A DNA stretch of 64,000 bases from Pycnococcus provasolii (GCA_938743325.2 OW568889.1:248001-312000); one strand, 5' to 3'; positions 37,601 through 46,169 are shown, counted from the stretch's first letter. Program-made: numbers and translations. Notes: a model not told the origin generated them from the letters alone.

Positions 37601-37954
37601 CCAAGCAACCGAGGACTGGACGCATACATCAACCGAGATCGCATCATTCTGATGCCTGGCCGGTACACCGGCGTGGGAAATGTAGACCTCGTCCCTCGTG
37701 GACGGATGATCGAGCTCATTTCCCACGAGCCTAACGCCGCGGTTATAGACTGCAGTGGAACACAGAGCGGCGACATTGTGTACCAGGGAGACATGTACCA
37801 GGGTGGTGGCGTACCAAACATCGGCGCGGTTCGATTTTCGTTGGTGAATGTGGAGAGCTGCGACGACCATCGCGTTAGCCTGGTCTACAACGCGGCTGCC
37901 GAGGGTCGAAGTCGTGACCCGTTTCCGACAAGACCATCGCCCATTAAGCCATAG
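31652..37954 (+). CDS. Giant IPT/TIG-domain surface protein with about nine FRWRKW repeats and a short pectate-lyase-like end
   Basis: 2100 residues. A membrane helix at about 50-75 (YILLASFILLCSSSFFGLG) acts as signal anchor. An IPT/TIG domain follows at about 111-190 (ILRSISPSHGAREGGATLTI). Then come about nine copies of an unnamed unit of 100-190 residues: tYEl...s.FRWRKw...l..GL.V.F....GY..GDxWtFtA. Examples are THFRWRKF, STFKWRRW, NFRWMKN, VFQWRKW, MFRWRKF and SFRWKYG. A second IPT/TIG lies near 1570-1630. The C-terminus starts a DUF1565/right-handed beta-helix motif (LYVSVSGSDETGDGTYDRPFATIQ) but stops about 175 residues later. Cell-wall or adhesive role inferred. The stop codon lies inside a 16-bp direct repeat. 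Confidence 0.8.
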   Translation: MAMAMANACSPEEVRPQVFNTHPCYSKRQQRPVLFLSRLQGPSSGVFLRPFQFSYILLASFILLCSSSFFGLGFGASAAYSSHGRASGVPTNIGPRGSAYRAPGNAHTAQVKPPILRSISPSHGAREGGATLTIRGAGFRRANTLSVRFAATWPRTELDIVPATYVDASTITCKAPSRETDHTAHVSVSNDGITYSSAPMKTFAGHGTYLWYATVSPRPTGHWRLWNSTFPAQGGGVLTAFLDGKFVDGKPDGSTFFSGGLLYCSFGATTRRTFTEFTTPQFFDSATALTQDVDLYNNFVAVGHQYGNKQGHQATNLPTPNTLNSDQALSVYPYVADDYDTYQTKNITYELVGNTSTHFRWRKFAAGMAPSGDFSDPLAYSATAWTELDLGVKVKFRTTSGKNLYDKWVFTAVSEVPYLSSAAFHSDREMSCKAPALDPSLGGDEFARDVDPYRVGHQHELKATARGLGAFSAVTYYDASDQRIVLGPTSSHADSGDWPHHSTNAIDTPRPGTLPAFSQDIKIVVEGYYTGAQEYTYDVAMVSSTEWVWTKYPARQRPSTGGPTTGARRALSTSAQELDSGVFIRWASTTGKTAGDRWTFTAYTFWSLSFSDVRPSAEADAHDIVVEGTFICDDSATYEVVTQGDSSTFKWRRWPYTGSAPAGEMGYGGNVAFTDNTPITLDCGLTVRFPTGASGRKVGDTWTFDAYSGHVVTYLSKDYISPAVGDVTNKVGDPRVPTTSGTYLGNATVTYAIEICNPDLLHGLPPCTTSCTNFRWMKNATEAGGASVWTDAGFVDGTWSEPIAMTDAPMPIADGLYVQFGMTSGYQLGNKYYVTVKPLPSSIIPIMHAYPPAAIRPTPYRPWFTMDSEPQILVSGTYETKGDVPTHDNIVTIEFLTPSSFVYRRNTEAYIGPVTLTSDSIKEPMPLYGGIGTYGLNLTFTSYTGYKTGIKYLIPLKTHIPRVRSISTTSTTPYTLPVLTVPMADSGNYRNTNNGSLLGDLVSLPSNVGFTNVTMWTSAGMGRGDEHNFVTSETAGVSNFATTVHTPGYVYHTYPQIEIQIAGDAAVGPIRTQQAPTSLNVSDTYTGLSSYVYEIQVPATSSTVFQWRKWMKGFTTETATNWSPSLPIKVLSQGGELFDDGMYAAFELGSYSSGSNWVFTAERGHSFRYRVVGNPTWSPETEITGTSQSLAAGFSVRFGALSGYSSGDVFYSTNRTVDAYGIYSGMSDASYTMEIVGGVIVDAPIILRTTGYGVSQYSPPLSTTTGLAAQLSVTGTYEGRDTVTYELMISQAGSPSMFRWRKFFIGHRDGAGPFSGERIVTLSPTYIDDGLSVAWGAITGQSLGDVFTFTVHKGDAFRWRKSSLAYNPSSRMQQEGKYEGTFSRTYRMYGVGFVESDLNNQDADSLANDAIKAIGTYTGVKDYTYVVEILHGGTSFRWKYGPYDQAEGRTSPDSINTKAGAYEVVPVDSVVRDSVEGGKLPSVSTHDRPDEIGAWSGAVSMVAGFPLHLENGLFLLFNKASGFAHGDIYYIPCKATTHFELSDGVHIVWGSRGGYAKGDKWSFQARAAFPARGPMDGKTELTVKGSGFLPTDKLRCRLYDPKTQHNMVMPAYYDSDTQLRCITKAHPRDTISDPEFNGFGLSLLESGGVFTGGQTTTYIIEMISPSTFRWRAIQADSSAREKASAWSATMSIPTTYPQLATYPPPPPNYSGANRRRLLYDEYYSAPAPVYAREPAVTGGEIAQFQGVETSHLNFMTTHLGPFYVYGTETSGGLGYYWPIYLTRDSGRAADKNAKVHEHTFAEYPETTFYMPSSGTVHHAKARPPTNNTIVDFGYRGIVSPQPSTSAPFIPWTDLSNGVRIRFARSDGYTTGDMWRVHAYYLQSGDIGADSTPAVQLDSLKPGVVKHLYVSNDGGMTWSKDESGLTRFISSDLYVSVSGSDETGDGTYDRPFATIQRGINAALESPRTSYRHNDLEADNAYLGAPSNRGLDAYINRDRIILMPGRYTGVGNVDLVPRGRMIELISHEPNAAVIDCSGTQSGDIVYQGDMYQGGGVPNIGAVRFSLVNVESCDDHRVSLVYNAAAEGRSRDPFPTRPSPIKP

Positions 37955-37996
37955 TTAACAAGATGTTAAGTTTTAACCTACATAGTTAACAAGATG
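37950..37996. repeat. 16-bp direct repeat around the IPT/TIG gene stop
   Basis: CATAGTTAACAAGATG occurs at 37950-37965 and again at 37981-37996; the first copy contains the TAG stop. It could be the footprint of a small insertion with target duplication. Confidence 0.6.
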
Positions 37997-38245
37997 AAAT
38001 GAATACAGTAAGATTGGAGAAAGAAAAAAAAAGTAAAGCACACACACAAATAGTCTAGGATGATATGAGCTGTAACAATCACACATTCAAAACAAATAAG
38101 GACTCCGTTTTCTTGTGGTGGGTGGTGGTGATGGTGATGGTGGTGGTGGTGGAGCACTTCATTCTCTCCCTTCTCTTCATGTACTTTAAAAAAATGCGCT
38201 GCTGAATGGCACCGGTGAGTGGGCTGAATGGTGAAAGTGAATGGT

Positions 38246-38300
38246 GTGAATGAACGACCGTTGGACAAACTAAAGTACATTCCATTACTGAATGAGAGAT
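38246..38300. repeat. Dispersed 3'-flank element, copy 1
   Basis: GTGAATGAACGACCGTTG, then TAAAGTACATTCCATTAC and AGATCT, directly next to the stop of the minus-strand SEC14-like gene. A diverged copy sits at 47714-47792, next to the stop of another minus-strand gene. Confidence 0.65.
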
Positions 38301-38301
38301 C

Positions 38302-39843
38302 TCAGCTCTTGAGCTGTTTGCTCCACGCCTCGAGTATGTCGAGGTAACTCGCTTCGCCGAGGTGGCAGTGGCCATCCTCGTTGACGTGAGCACCGCGATC
38401 GACGCATTTGTCGGGCGATGATCCTCGCAGCGGGTGCGGCGGTACGTACGGCGTGCCGGCGAAGTAGTCTTTTGGCGATCTTTGACGTACGTCAAGCATT
38501 TCTCTGTACACCCAGTTCCCAAGCTCGTCGCCGAACGCAGCCTGCAGGTGTTCTCGTTTGCACGCGCCGTGGTCAGCCCTGTCCTTGGACGCGGGGATGA
38601 ATTCAATCTTCTCGTACGTGACGGGGTCGACGACGCGCTGGATCACCTTCCACAGCCCCGAGAAGAGGCCCGGGGCGCTGAGCAGGAGGATCTTGCCGAC
38701 GCGCTCGGGGAAGTGCTTCGACATAACTTCGAGGAACATTATGGACGTGTTGATGGACATGTCGCGCACTCCGAAGCCGTGGAAGTCGACGGCCCAGACG
38801 AGCCTTTCGTGGTGCCTGCCAAGTTTCCACGGATCCGGTTCTTCGCACGTGGCGAAGTGCGGGTACATGCTGTGCCTGCGCATGAACGCGATGAGCTTCT
38901 CGGCGTCGGTCATCGTCGCGATGACGTGCGCCCTGTTTTCGTCCAACTTCTTCGACTTTGCACGGCTGAAGGCTGAGTAGGCGACAGGTCGTCGCTTCTT
39001 GTCGACACCAATCAGGTGCAGGTAGTGTGAGCACTTTTCCTTCTGGCACGCGAAGCAGCCTTCGTGTCTTGCGGCGTGCGTTGCCGTGCTTTTGTGAAAA
39101 GCGATGGTATCTCGCGCTCTTGCCAGCGCCTTATCGAAGCTGTACGTGACTTCGACAATAAGGCTCGTTTTCTTATCCCTTTTGGTGGTGCACGTCGCAC
39201 GCAGGAAGCGTGCGCACGAGTGTTTCTGCTCGTGCTCGTCGTCGCCAATTGCCTTTCTTTCCTGGTCTGTGAGGCTTGCGTGCATGTCCAGCACGAGTCG
39301 TGCCTCCTCGTCTCGGTTTTGCGCAGCGCACGACGATCCTGCTGCAGCGTCTTCGACGTAGTTTCGTGGTTGGTCTTGGTCTGGTTGGTTTTTCTCCAAG
39401 ACGGTAGAAAGGGAGGAAGTTGACGCGTTTGACGCAGGTGCAGGTGCGAGTGCTGCGGAGGAGGAGTCGTTGTCATTGGCGTCGTCAAGCGCTAATTGGT
39501 TCATGCCAAGATTCAAGGAAGCAAGGCAAGAAGAAGAAGAAGACGCCATTTCTAATCCATCTGAGACAGAGTCAGAACCTCCAACCTCATGGCCATGTCC
39601 ATGGCCAGGGCCCGAAAAAGATGGCAAGGCGTCAAAGTACTCGGACGAAGTATCATCAGAATTCACAGAGTTCACGGACCCATTATCATCGTCAAGCTCA
39701 CTACCCGTAGACACCAAACTTAACGAGCTTAACGACTTCTTCATCACTTCTTCACCCGTACCGTCATACCGTGGAGGAGGAGGAGGTGGAGCACCATTAC
39801 CACCACCATTACCACCACCACCACCAAACCACCAACGCGACAT
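38302..39843 (-). CDS. SEC14-like CRAL-TRIO lipid-binding protein
   Basis: 513 residues. The first 160 are disordered (Gly/Pro, then Ser/Asp-rich). A segment at about 180-225 resembles the CRAL-TRIO N-terminal helices, with an ARFLRAT motif equivalent to the LLRFLRA signature. The CRAL-TRIO pocket runs from about residue 280 to 450: an opening strand VDKKRRPVAYSAF, then VWAVDFHGFGVRDMS, MFLEVMSKHFPERVGKILLLSAP and the lid region with VDPVTYEKIEFI. SEC14-like proteins carry phosphatidylinositol, tocopherol or other lipids between membranes. The particular ligand cannot be read. A C-terminal extension contains several His and Cys (HVNEDGHCHLGE). Confidence 0.82.
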   Translation of the reverse strand: MSRWWFGGGGGNGGGNGAPPPPPPRYDGTGEEVMKKSLSSLSLVSTGSELDDDNGSVNSVNSDDTSSEYFDALPSFSGPGHGHGHEVGGSDSVSDGLEMASSSSSCLASLNLGMNQLALDDANDNDSSSAALAPAPASNASTSSLSTVLEKNQPDQDQPRNYVEDAAAGSSCAAQNRDEEARLVLDMHASLTDQERKAIGDDEHEQKHSCARFLRATCTTKRDKKTSLIVEVTYSFDKALARARDTIAFHKSTATHAARHEGCFACQKEKCSHYLHLIGVDKKRRPVAYSAFSRAKSKKLDENRAHVIATMTDAEKLIAFMRRHSMYPHFATCEEPDPWKLGRHHERLVWAVDFHGFGVRDMSINTSIMFLEVMSKHFPERVGKILLLSAPGLFSGLWKVIQRVVDPVTYEKIEFIPASKDRADHGACKREHLQAAFGDELGNWVYREMLDVRQRSPKDYFAGTPYVPPHPLRGSSPDKCVDRGAHVNEDGHCHLGEASYLDILEAWSKQLKS

Positions 39844-41394
39844 ACTTCTTAAAAAGTAAAAATCGATTGTGATGACGAGAATGATGGAATCCAGAAGAAC
39901 TGGAACAAGGAAATATCAGAAATGGGAAAACTTGCAAAAACTTGCATGCGCACCACCTTGCATGATTCCTCCTTCCCAATAATAATGCACAATGCACGCA
40001 CGCACGCGTTTTTCTCCTCCTCCCTTTTTGCATGCATGGACTTCCTTCCGGACAAGACTTGACCCTTCGCGGCCGTAAAAAGACACACACACACATTCTA
40101 CTGCATGTAGTCTCTGATCTTTTCCCAACGTCTGCGTCTGTTGGCATCTCTTCGAGCTCGACGACATCATCCGTACCCTACCGGGTAGTGCGGCGGCCTC
40201 GCAGTTTTTGTTCGTTGCACGAAGGAATCTTTTTCGCTGCGGTGCCCATTGCAAGACTCACATACCAACCAAAATAACCAGAATTTAGGTCCATTATCTG
40301 CACACATTCCACACAAATGTGTTTCGGTATTTCCAGGGCCCGGCCCTTAACCACAACCAGCGTTGTTGGCTTGCCCTTCTTGTCCAGTTTCTGTACGCCG
40401 TATGGTGGTCGACTGGTCGTCATAGTCTCATAGACTCGGGATCATCTACGGATAGGAGACGGTGGCCACGAATGTAAACGGTATCCGTGAGAGAATCATC
40501 GACGTATGCGTTGTGCGCATCTTTGAATCCCAAGTAGATGTATTGTTTCCCGTGCGGCTGCAGCCTGCATGGCGTTGCGAAGCTGTTTGGGAACGTATAC
40601 GTAAATGAGGCTGCCGAAAATGCGAAGAGCATACATCACACATCTCTAGCTAAGGCGCTTCCACCGCCGCCTTCCACACCCGATTCGCGCGCGTTAGATC
40701 GAACTTGGAGCTCGCCGTCATAAACTTGCCTGAGATGGAGAACGCAGTCAACGCACCGCAGACCAACAACAAGTGTTGTGCGAGCTACTCTTATGACCGT
40801 ATCTGGCTAGGATAAGGCTGCTGAAAGTGGTCTGACCACCTGCCACAGCGGAAGGTTAGGTCGAGAGCTGTTTTCCACTACGCAGTTTCGCTTCGCGTTT
40901 CAGTTGTAGTCCAAGTTTTTGAAAACGGTAAAGTGTGACCTGACTACGCTTGACTACGTGCCTTGGGCACGAGGTGTCCTAAAAAAAGGGCCCGCCAGTA
41001 GCCCAGGACATGATCTTAGCACAAATGGTGTATCCCGATGGCCCTTGAAAAGTTTTCCCCGAGGGAGAGGGAGGGGAGGGGGGATACCTCTTCCTCCGTT
41101 GTGTTGAAAGTCCTTGGGCGCGGCGGCGGAGCGCCATCCGCATCGGCATCCGCATTGGCATCCGCATTTTGGCATCGGCGCCATCCAAAATCCACTGTTC
41201 CGAACCTGCGAAGGGACCACCTGAAAATTATTATTGGTCATCATCATCATCACCCACCATCATCCACCCACGACGAATCATTAGGGTGGGTTAGGCTTAC
41301 CCATCCACTTCACGTTTGATTCGTTCGTCGTCGTCCACGACTGCGATAAATAAACAACGTTTTCGTCGGTTTTTGCTAAGTCAAAGCATTTGCC
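39844..41394. other. 1.5-kb intergenic region containing a dead Copia fragment
   Basis: Between divergent SEC14-like and eIF5B genes. Apart from the Copia piece listed separately, the 40650-41390 stretch shows no credible gene; it contains ATCCGCATTGGC-type short repeats around 41140-41170 and must hold the eIF5B promoter. Confidence 0.5.
40420..40645 (-). pseudogene. Frameshifted Copia-type retrotransposon fragment (integrase C-terminal region)
   Basis: On the minus strand one frame reads RIFGSLIYVYVPKQLRNAM, matching the LRVFGCxxYVHVPK segment after the Copia integrase core. The next frame then reads GKQYIYLGFKDAHNAYVDD, matching the following KCIFLGYxxxxKAY segment. The two parts are in different frames, and stop codons lie just upstream and downstream, so this is a decayed piece. 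Downstream minus-strand sequence to about 40180 may be the following linker but shows no reverse transcriptase motif. No long terminal repeats are visible nearby. Confidence 0.65.
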
Positions 41395-44300
41395 ATGGGA
41401 AAGAAAGCCAAGGGCAAGAAGGGGAAGTGGGACGACGACGAGGCGTGGGAGAACGAATTCAAGGAGACGCCAGCGGGTGACGCTGCTGCTGCTGCTGCTG
41501 CCGAGCCGCCAGCTTCTGGATCAAAGAAGAAGGGCAAGAAGGGCAAGAAGGGTGGTGGTGACGACGACTTCGACAGCGAGTTTGGCATCGGAGTTCCGTC
41601 AACGGAGGAAACGACGACGACGACGACATCGGCAGACGGTGGAGACGCTGACGACGAACCTGCAGAGACCTCCAACGCCACTCAGTCCAAGAAGAACAAG
41701 AAGAACAAGAAGAAAAAGGGCAAGTTTGACGATGACGACGACTGGGGCGAAGAGACGGCGGCGAAAAAGGCGGCGTCCAGTCCGTTTGCAGCTCTGGGAG
41801 GAGGCGACGACGACAACGACGACGACGACGAGGCGGAGGAGCAGGAACAGAAGCAGGCTGAAGAAGACCCTGAAGAGGACGACGAGGATACGTCAGCAGC
41901 CACGACGGCACCTCGCAGTGCGTTTGCCATGCTGATGGGAGACGACGAAGACGAAGACGAAGACGACGAGCAGCAGGAGGAAGATGAGCCTGAACCTGCC
42001 GCACCTCCTATTCTCACCATTGGCAAAATCGTCAAGATTGAAAAACATCCCAAGGCAGACAAGCTGAAGATTGTACACGTGAACGCAGGCAAGGGAACGG
42101 TGGAGGTGGTCACGAATGCGACGAATGTGCGTGCGGGCATGATGACCGTTTATGCACCAGTCGGAAGCACGACGCGGGGATCGGCAACGGAAGTCACGGA
42201 GGCGAAACTACGAGGTGTGCCTTCGTTCGGCATGCTGTGCTCCAACTTTGAGGCGGGATGGGCAAAGACTTGCGACGGTCTCGCGGTGGAAGTCCCCGGC
42301 TCCTGGGATCTCGAACCTGGCGACGCGGCACCTGAAAAGCGACCGAAGGGTGACGAAGACGATGAGCAAAACGATGACGATGACGACGTCGAAGCGATGC
42401 TGGAGGCGAAGAAAAAGAAGAAGGAGTCCAAGAAAAAGAAGGAGTCCAAGAAAGCCGACTTTGAGGACCTAGAGGCGGAGGCGGAGGAGGCGGAGGATGT
42501 GATGGCGGCGCTGGGCGAGAAGAAGGAGAAGAAGAAGAAGAAGAAGAGCAGCTCTGCGGTGGACCTCGAGGCGATGATGGCAGAGGCGGACGCAGCAGAG
42601 GATGCGATGGCGGCGCTGGGCGAGAAGAAGGAGAAGAAGAAGAAGAAGAAGAGCTCAGTGGACCTCGAGGCGATGATGGCAGAGACGGACGCCGCGGAGG
42701 CGGGCCAGGAAAGTGCCAAGGCTGAGGAAGACCTGAGCAATGTCAAGCGCAAGAGCTACATGACGAAGCAGAAGACGGAGGATGAGAAGGAGGTGGACGA
42801 CATTCTCGCGATGCTCGACGAACCGAAGCAGCAGGAGGAAAAGCCGCAGGAGACAGCCTCGTCAAAGAAAAAGAAGAAGAAGGGCAAGGCTTCTGGTGGT
42901 GGCGACGGGGGAGGTGGTGACGACCTCGACGATGTTCTTGCATTCCTCGAGGATGACACGAAGAAGGCTGAACCGAGCGCATCCTCGAAAAAGAAGAAGA
43001 AAGGCAAGAAGGGTGGCGAAGATGACGAGCCAGCTGAAGAAGCAGCAGCAGCGGCGACGGAGGAGAAGGCTGAAACAGAGGCCGTCCCGGAAGCCGCCCC
43101 GGAAACCACGGCGGCGGAGGAAACCACAGCGTCGACGCAAGGAAAGGAGAAGGAGGACGATGAGGAGGATCTGAAGGCGATGCTGGCTTCTGGCAAGGAC
43201 AAGGATGGCAATCCACTAACGGACAACCAGAAAAAGAAGCTGAAAAAGAAGCTGAAGGAGAAGGAACGCAAGGATACTGGTGAAGACGAGGCTGGAGATG
43301 GTGGCAAAAAGGGCAAGGGCAAGAAGGCTCCTTCTGCGGCTGTGCTAAAGATGCAGGAGGCACTTGCCGCACGCGAGGCTGCCGAGCAAGCTGCGGAGGA
43401 GGAGCGCAAGGCGGAGGAGGAGCGCATCCGGCTGGAGGAGGATGATGAAGAACGCAAGCGCCTTGAGGCGGAGGAGATCAAGCGGCAGAAGAAGGAGCGC
43501 GAGCGACTGAAGAAAGAGCAGGCACGAAAGGAGGGACGCCTGCTGACGGCGAAGCAAAAGGAGGAGGCAAAGCGCCTTGCAGCGATGCGAGAGCAGATGC
43601 TTCGAAATGCAGGGTTGGAGGAGGGCGAGGAGCCGGAGCAGGAGGCCAAGCCGAAGAAGGTGGTGTACGAAAAGAAGAAGAAGCCGAAGAAGACGGAGGA
43701 AAGCCAGGAGGATGTGCCTGCTCCCGATGCTGCCGAGGAAAAGGTTGTGGAAAAGCAGGAGGAACAACCTGCCATCGTGGAGGAGGAACCAGAGGAATCG
43801 GAGGAGGAAATGGACGACTGGGATGCTGTGGATGCCGAAGAGCTAGCTGCGAAGCTGCCCACGAAGCGGAAGAAGCATGGAGAGGACGAGGAGGAGGCTG
43901 TGGAGGAGAAGGCAAAGCGAAAGACGTCTGCCATCACCGACACTGCCAATGCCGCCGAGGATAAAAGCGATGAAGAGGACGACGAAGACGAAGATGAGGA
44001 CGAGGACGAGGACGAGGATGACGAGTCAGATGACGAGTCGGATGCCTACAGCGACTACTCGGACTACTCGTACTCCGACTACTCCGAGACGGAATCGGAA
44101 AAGGCTGAGCGTGAGAAGGAGGAGCGCATCGCAAAGGCTCGAAAATCTCGAGTTGCTCGACACGAGGAGCTCATGAAGATTCGTACGCCGGATGATCTTC
44201 GCTCGCCGATTTGCTGCATTATGGGCCACGTAGATACTGGCAAGACGAAGATCCTGGACAAGATTCGCAGAACGAATGTGCAGGACAAGGAGGCTGGTGG

Positions 44301-46020
44301 TATCACGCAGCAGATTGGTGCAACATTCATGCCCGCGGAGGACATCGAGAAGCGCACGGCGTCCGTGGTGTCTGATGCGGTGGAGAGTGGCGAAATCAAG
44401 AGCGCGTCCGACTTTGCCCTCAAGATGCCGGGACTGCTGGTCATCGACACGCCTGGGCACGAGAGCTTCGCCAATCTTCGCACACGAGGCAGCAGCCTCT
44501 GCGACATCGCCATCTTGGTTGTTGATATCATGCACGGCCTGGAACCGCAGACGATCGAGAGCCTGAATATGCTCCGGTCGAAGCGCTGTCCGTTTATCAT
44601 CGCCCTGAACAAAATCGATCGCATGTACCAGTGGGAGACTGAGCCTAATCGGCCGAGCCGTGCTTCGCTCAACGCGCAGGCTAAGCACGTGAGGGATGAG
44701 TATCAGACGCGTCTTGACAAGATCAAGGTGGAGTTTGCCGAGCAGGGCCTGAACGTGGCTGAGTACTGGGCGAATCCTGACATCCGCTCTTACATCAACA
44801 TCGTGCCTACGTCCGCCATCACCGGCGAGGGCGTTCCCGACCTGCTGTATCTGCTCTGCAAGCTGACGCAGACGATGCTCGGCAAGAAGCTGCAGTACAC
44901 GCCCGCGCTGCAGTGCACGGTTCTCGAGGTAAAGGCAATCGAGGGACTAGGCACGACTGTGGACGTGATTCTAATCAATGGCGTGCTGAAGGAGGGAAGC
45001 CAGGTTGTGCTGTGCGGCCTAAACGGACCGATCGTCACGAACATACGCGCGCTGCTCACGCCGCATCCTATGAAGGAAATGCGCGTGAAAGGCTCGTACC
45101 TGCACCACAAAACGATCAAGGCGGCGATGGGCGTGAAGATCACCGGCGAGAACCTGGAAACGGCGATTGCAGGCACGCCGCTGTTCGTCGTCGATCATCC
45201 AGAGGACAGCGTCGAGGAGCTCGGCGACGCGGTGATGGAGGACATGACGAGCATCCTGTCCAAGGTGGATCGCAGCGGCGAGGGTGTGTGCGTCCAGGCA
45301 AGCACGCTCGGCTCGCTCGAGGCTCTGCTCGACTTCCTAAGCTCCGACGCCGTTCGCATTCCCGTTAGCGGCATCTCGATCGGCCCGGTGTCCAAAAAGG
45401 ATGTGACACGAGCATCGGTGATGCACGAGCACAAGCGGCCTGAATTTGCCACAATCCTAGCTTTTGATGTGCCCGTGAGTCGTGAGGCGAACATGCTTGC
45501 CGCAGAGATGAACGTGCGCATCTTTACCGCGGACATCATTTACCACCTGTTCGACGCCTTCACAGGGTTCATGGAGGAGGTGAACAAGCAGAAGAAGGAG
45601 GCGTGCGCTCTGGACGCCGTCTTCCCCGTTATATTGAAAATTCTTCCCAACTGCGTGTTCAACAAGCGAGACCCATTCGTCTTTGGCGTTGACATCGTGG
45701 AAGGAACGCTTCGCGTTGGAACGCCGATATGCGTTCCGTCAAAGAATTTCACAGACCTGGGCCGTGTGGCTGGCATCGAGGTGAACCACAAGTCCGTGCA
45801 GACAGCCACGAAGGGTACGAGCGTGGCTGTGAAGATCTGCTCCACCGCGCCTATGGAGGCGACGCGCTTGTACGGACGACACTTCTCGCACGAAGACGAG
45901 CTCACGTCCCGCATCAACAGGAGAACGATCAACGTACTGAAGGAGTGGTATCGCGACGAGATGCGCAAGGAGGATTGGAAGCTGCTCATTCAGTTGAAAA
46001 AGACATTTTCGATTGACTGA
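41395..46020 (+). CDS. Translation initiation factor eIF5B with an inserted tRNA-binding OB-fold domain
   Basis: 1541 residues. The N-terminal half is the usual Lys/Glu-rich disordered region. At about residues 206-302 it carries an unexpected tRNA_bind OB fold (TIGKIVKIEKHPKADKLKI, ATNVRAGMMTVYAP, EAKLRGVPSFGMLCS) like PheT/MetRS/EMAP-II domains. A 35-residue unit (DLEAMMAE..AAEDAMAALGEKKEKK) is repeated three times at about 360-440. The GTPase is complete: GHVDTGKT at 944-951, GGITQQIGAT, DTPGH from 1018, NKID from 1072 and SAITGEG. Domains II-IV follow to the end. eIF5B is the GTPase that joins ribosomal subunits with initiator tRNA. Confidence 0.95.
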   Translation: MGKKAKGKKGKWDDDEAWENEFKETPAGDAAAAAAAEPPASGSKKKGKKGKKGGGDDDFDSEFGIGVPSTEETTTTTTSADGGDADDEPAETSNATQSKKNKKNKKKKGKFDDDDDWGEETAAKKAASSPFAALGGGDDDNDDDDEAEEQEQKQAEEDPEEDDEDTSAATTAPRSAFAMLMGDDEDEDEDDEQQEEDEPEPAAPPILTIGKIVKIEKHPKADKLKIVHVNAGKGTVEVVTNATNVRAGMMTVYAPVGSTTRGSATEVTEAKLRGVPSFGMLCSNFEAGWAKTCDGLAVEVPGSWDLEPGDAAPEKRPKGDEDDEQNDDDDDVEAMLEAKKKKKESKKKKESKKADFEDLEAEAEEAEDVMAALGEKKEKKKKKKSSSAVDLEAMMAEADAAEDAMAALGEKKEKKKKKKSSVDLEAMMAETDAAEAGQESAKAEEDLSNVKRKSYMTKQKTEDEKEVDDILAMLDEPKQQEEKPQETASSKKKKKKGKASGGGDGGGGDDLDDVLAFLEDDTKKAEPSASSKKKKKGKKGGEDDEPAEEAAAAATEEKAETEAVPEAAPETTAAEETTASTQGKEKEDDEEDLKAMLASGKDKDGNPLTDNQKKKLKKKLKEKERKDTGEDEAGDGGKKGKGKKAPSAAVLKMQEALAAREAAEQAAEEERKAEEERIRLEEDDEERKRLEAEEIKRQKKERERLKKEQARKEGRLLTAKQKEEAKRLAAMREQMLRNAGLEEGEEPEQEAKPKKVVYEKKKKPKKTEESQEDVPAPDAAEEKVVEKQEEQPAIVEEEPEESEEEMDDWDAVDAEELAAKLPTKRKKHGEDEEEAVEEKAKRKTSAITDTANAAEDKSDEEDDEDEDEDEDEDEDDESDDESDAYSDYSDYSYSDYSETESEKAEREKEERIAKARKSRVARHEELMKIRTPDDLRSPICCIMGHVDTGKTKILDKIRRTNVQDKEAGGITQQIGATFMPAEDIEKRTASVVSDAVESGEIKSASDFALKMPGLLVIDTPGHESFANLRTRGSSLCDIAILVVDIMHGLEPQTIESLNMLRSKRCPFIIALNKIDRMYQWETEPNRPSRASLNAQAKHVRDEYQTRLDKIKVEFAEQGLNVAEYWANPDIRSYINIVPTSAITGEGVPDLLYLLCKLTQTMLGKKLQYTPALQCTVLEVKAIEGLGTTVDVILINGVLKEGSQVVLCGLNGPIVTNIRALLTPHPMKEMRVKGSYLHHKTIKAAMGVKITGENLETAIAGTPLFVVDHPEDSVEELGDAVMEDMTSILSKVDRSGEGVCVQASTLGSLEALLDFLSSDAVRIPVSGISIGPVSKKDVTRASVMHEHKRPEFATILAFDVPVSREANMLAAEMNVRIFTADIIYHLFDAFTGFMEEVNKQKKEACALDAVFPVILKILPNCVFNKRDPFVFGVDIVEGTLRVGTPICVPSKNFTDLGRVAGIEVNHKSVQTATKGTSVAVKICSTAPMEATRLYGRHFSHEDELTSRINRRTINVLKEWYRDEMRKEDWKLLIQLKKTFSID

Positions 46021-46070
46021 CTGACTTGAATGTGAGTGTGCGTTATCTTATCTGCTTATCTCGTGTTATC

Positions 46071-46075
46071 TGTAA
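46071..46075 (+). terminator. TGTAA poly(A)-type signal for eIF5B
   Basis: TGTAA about 50 bp after the eIF5B stop codon; assigned by motif and position. Confidence 0.4.
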
Positions 46076-46169
46076 CAATATCCAACAAAGGTTTCCGAAA
46101 GTCTTTCTGTTTTTTCCAACAAAGGCTAAGGTACATACATAAGTACTACCAACTATGTAGTTTCCCCCT

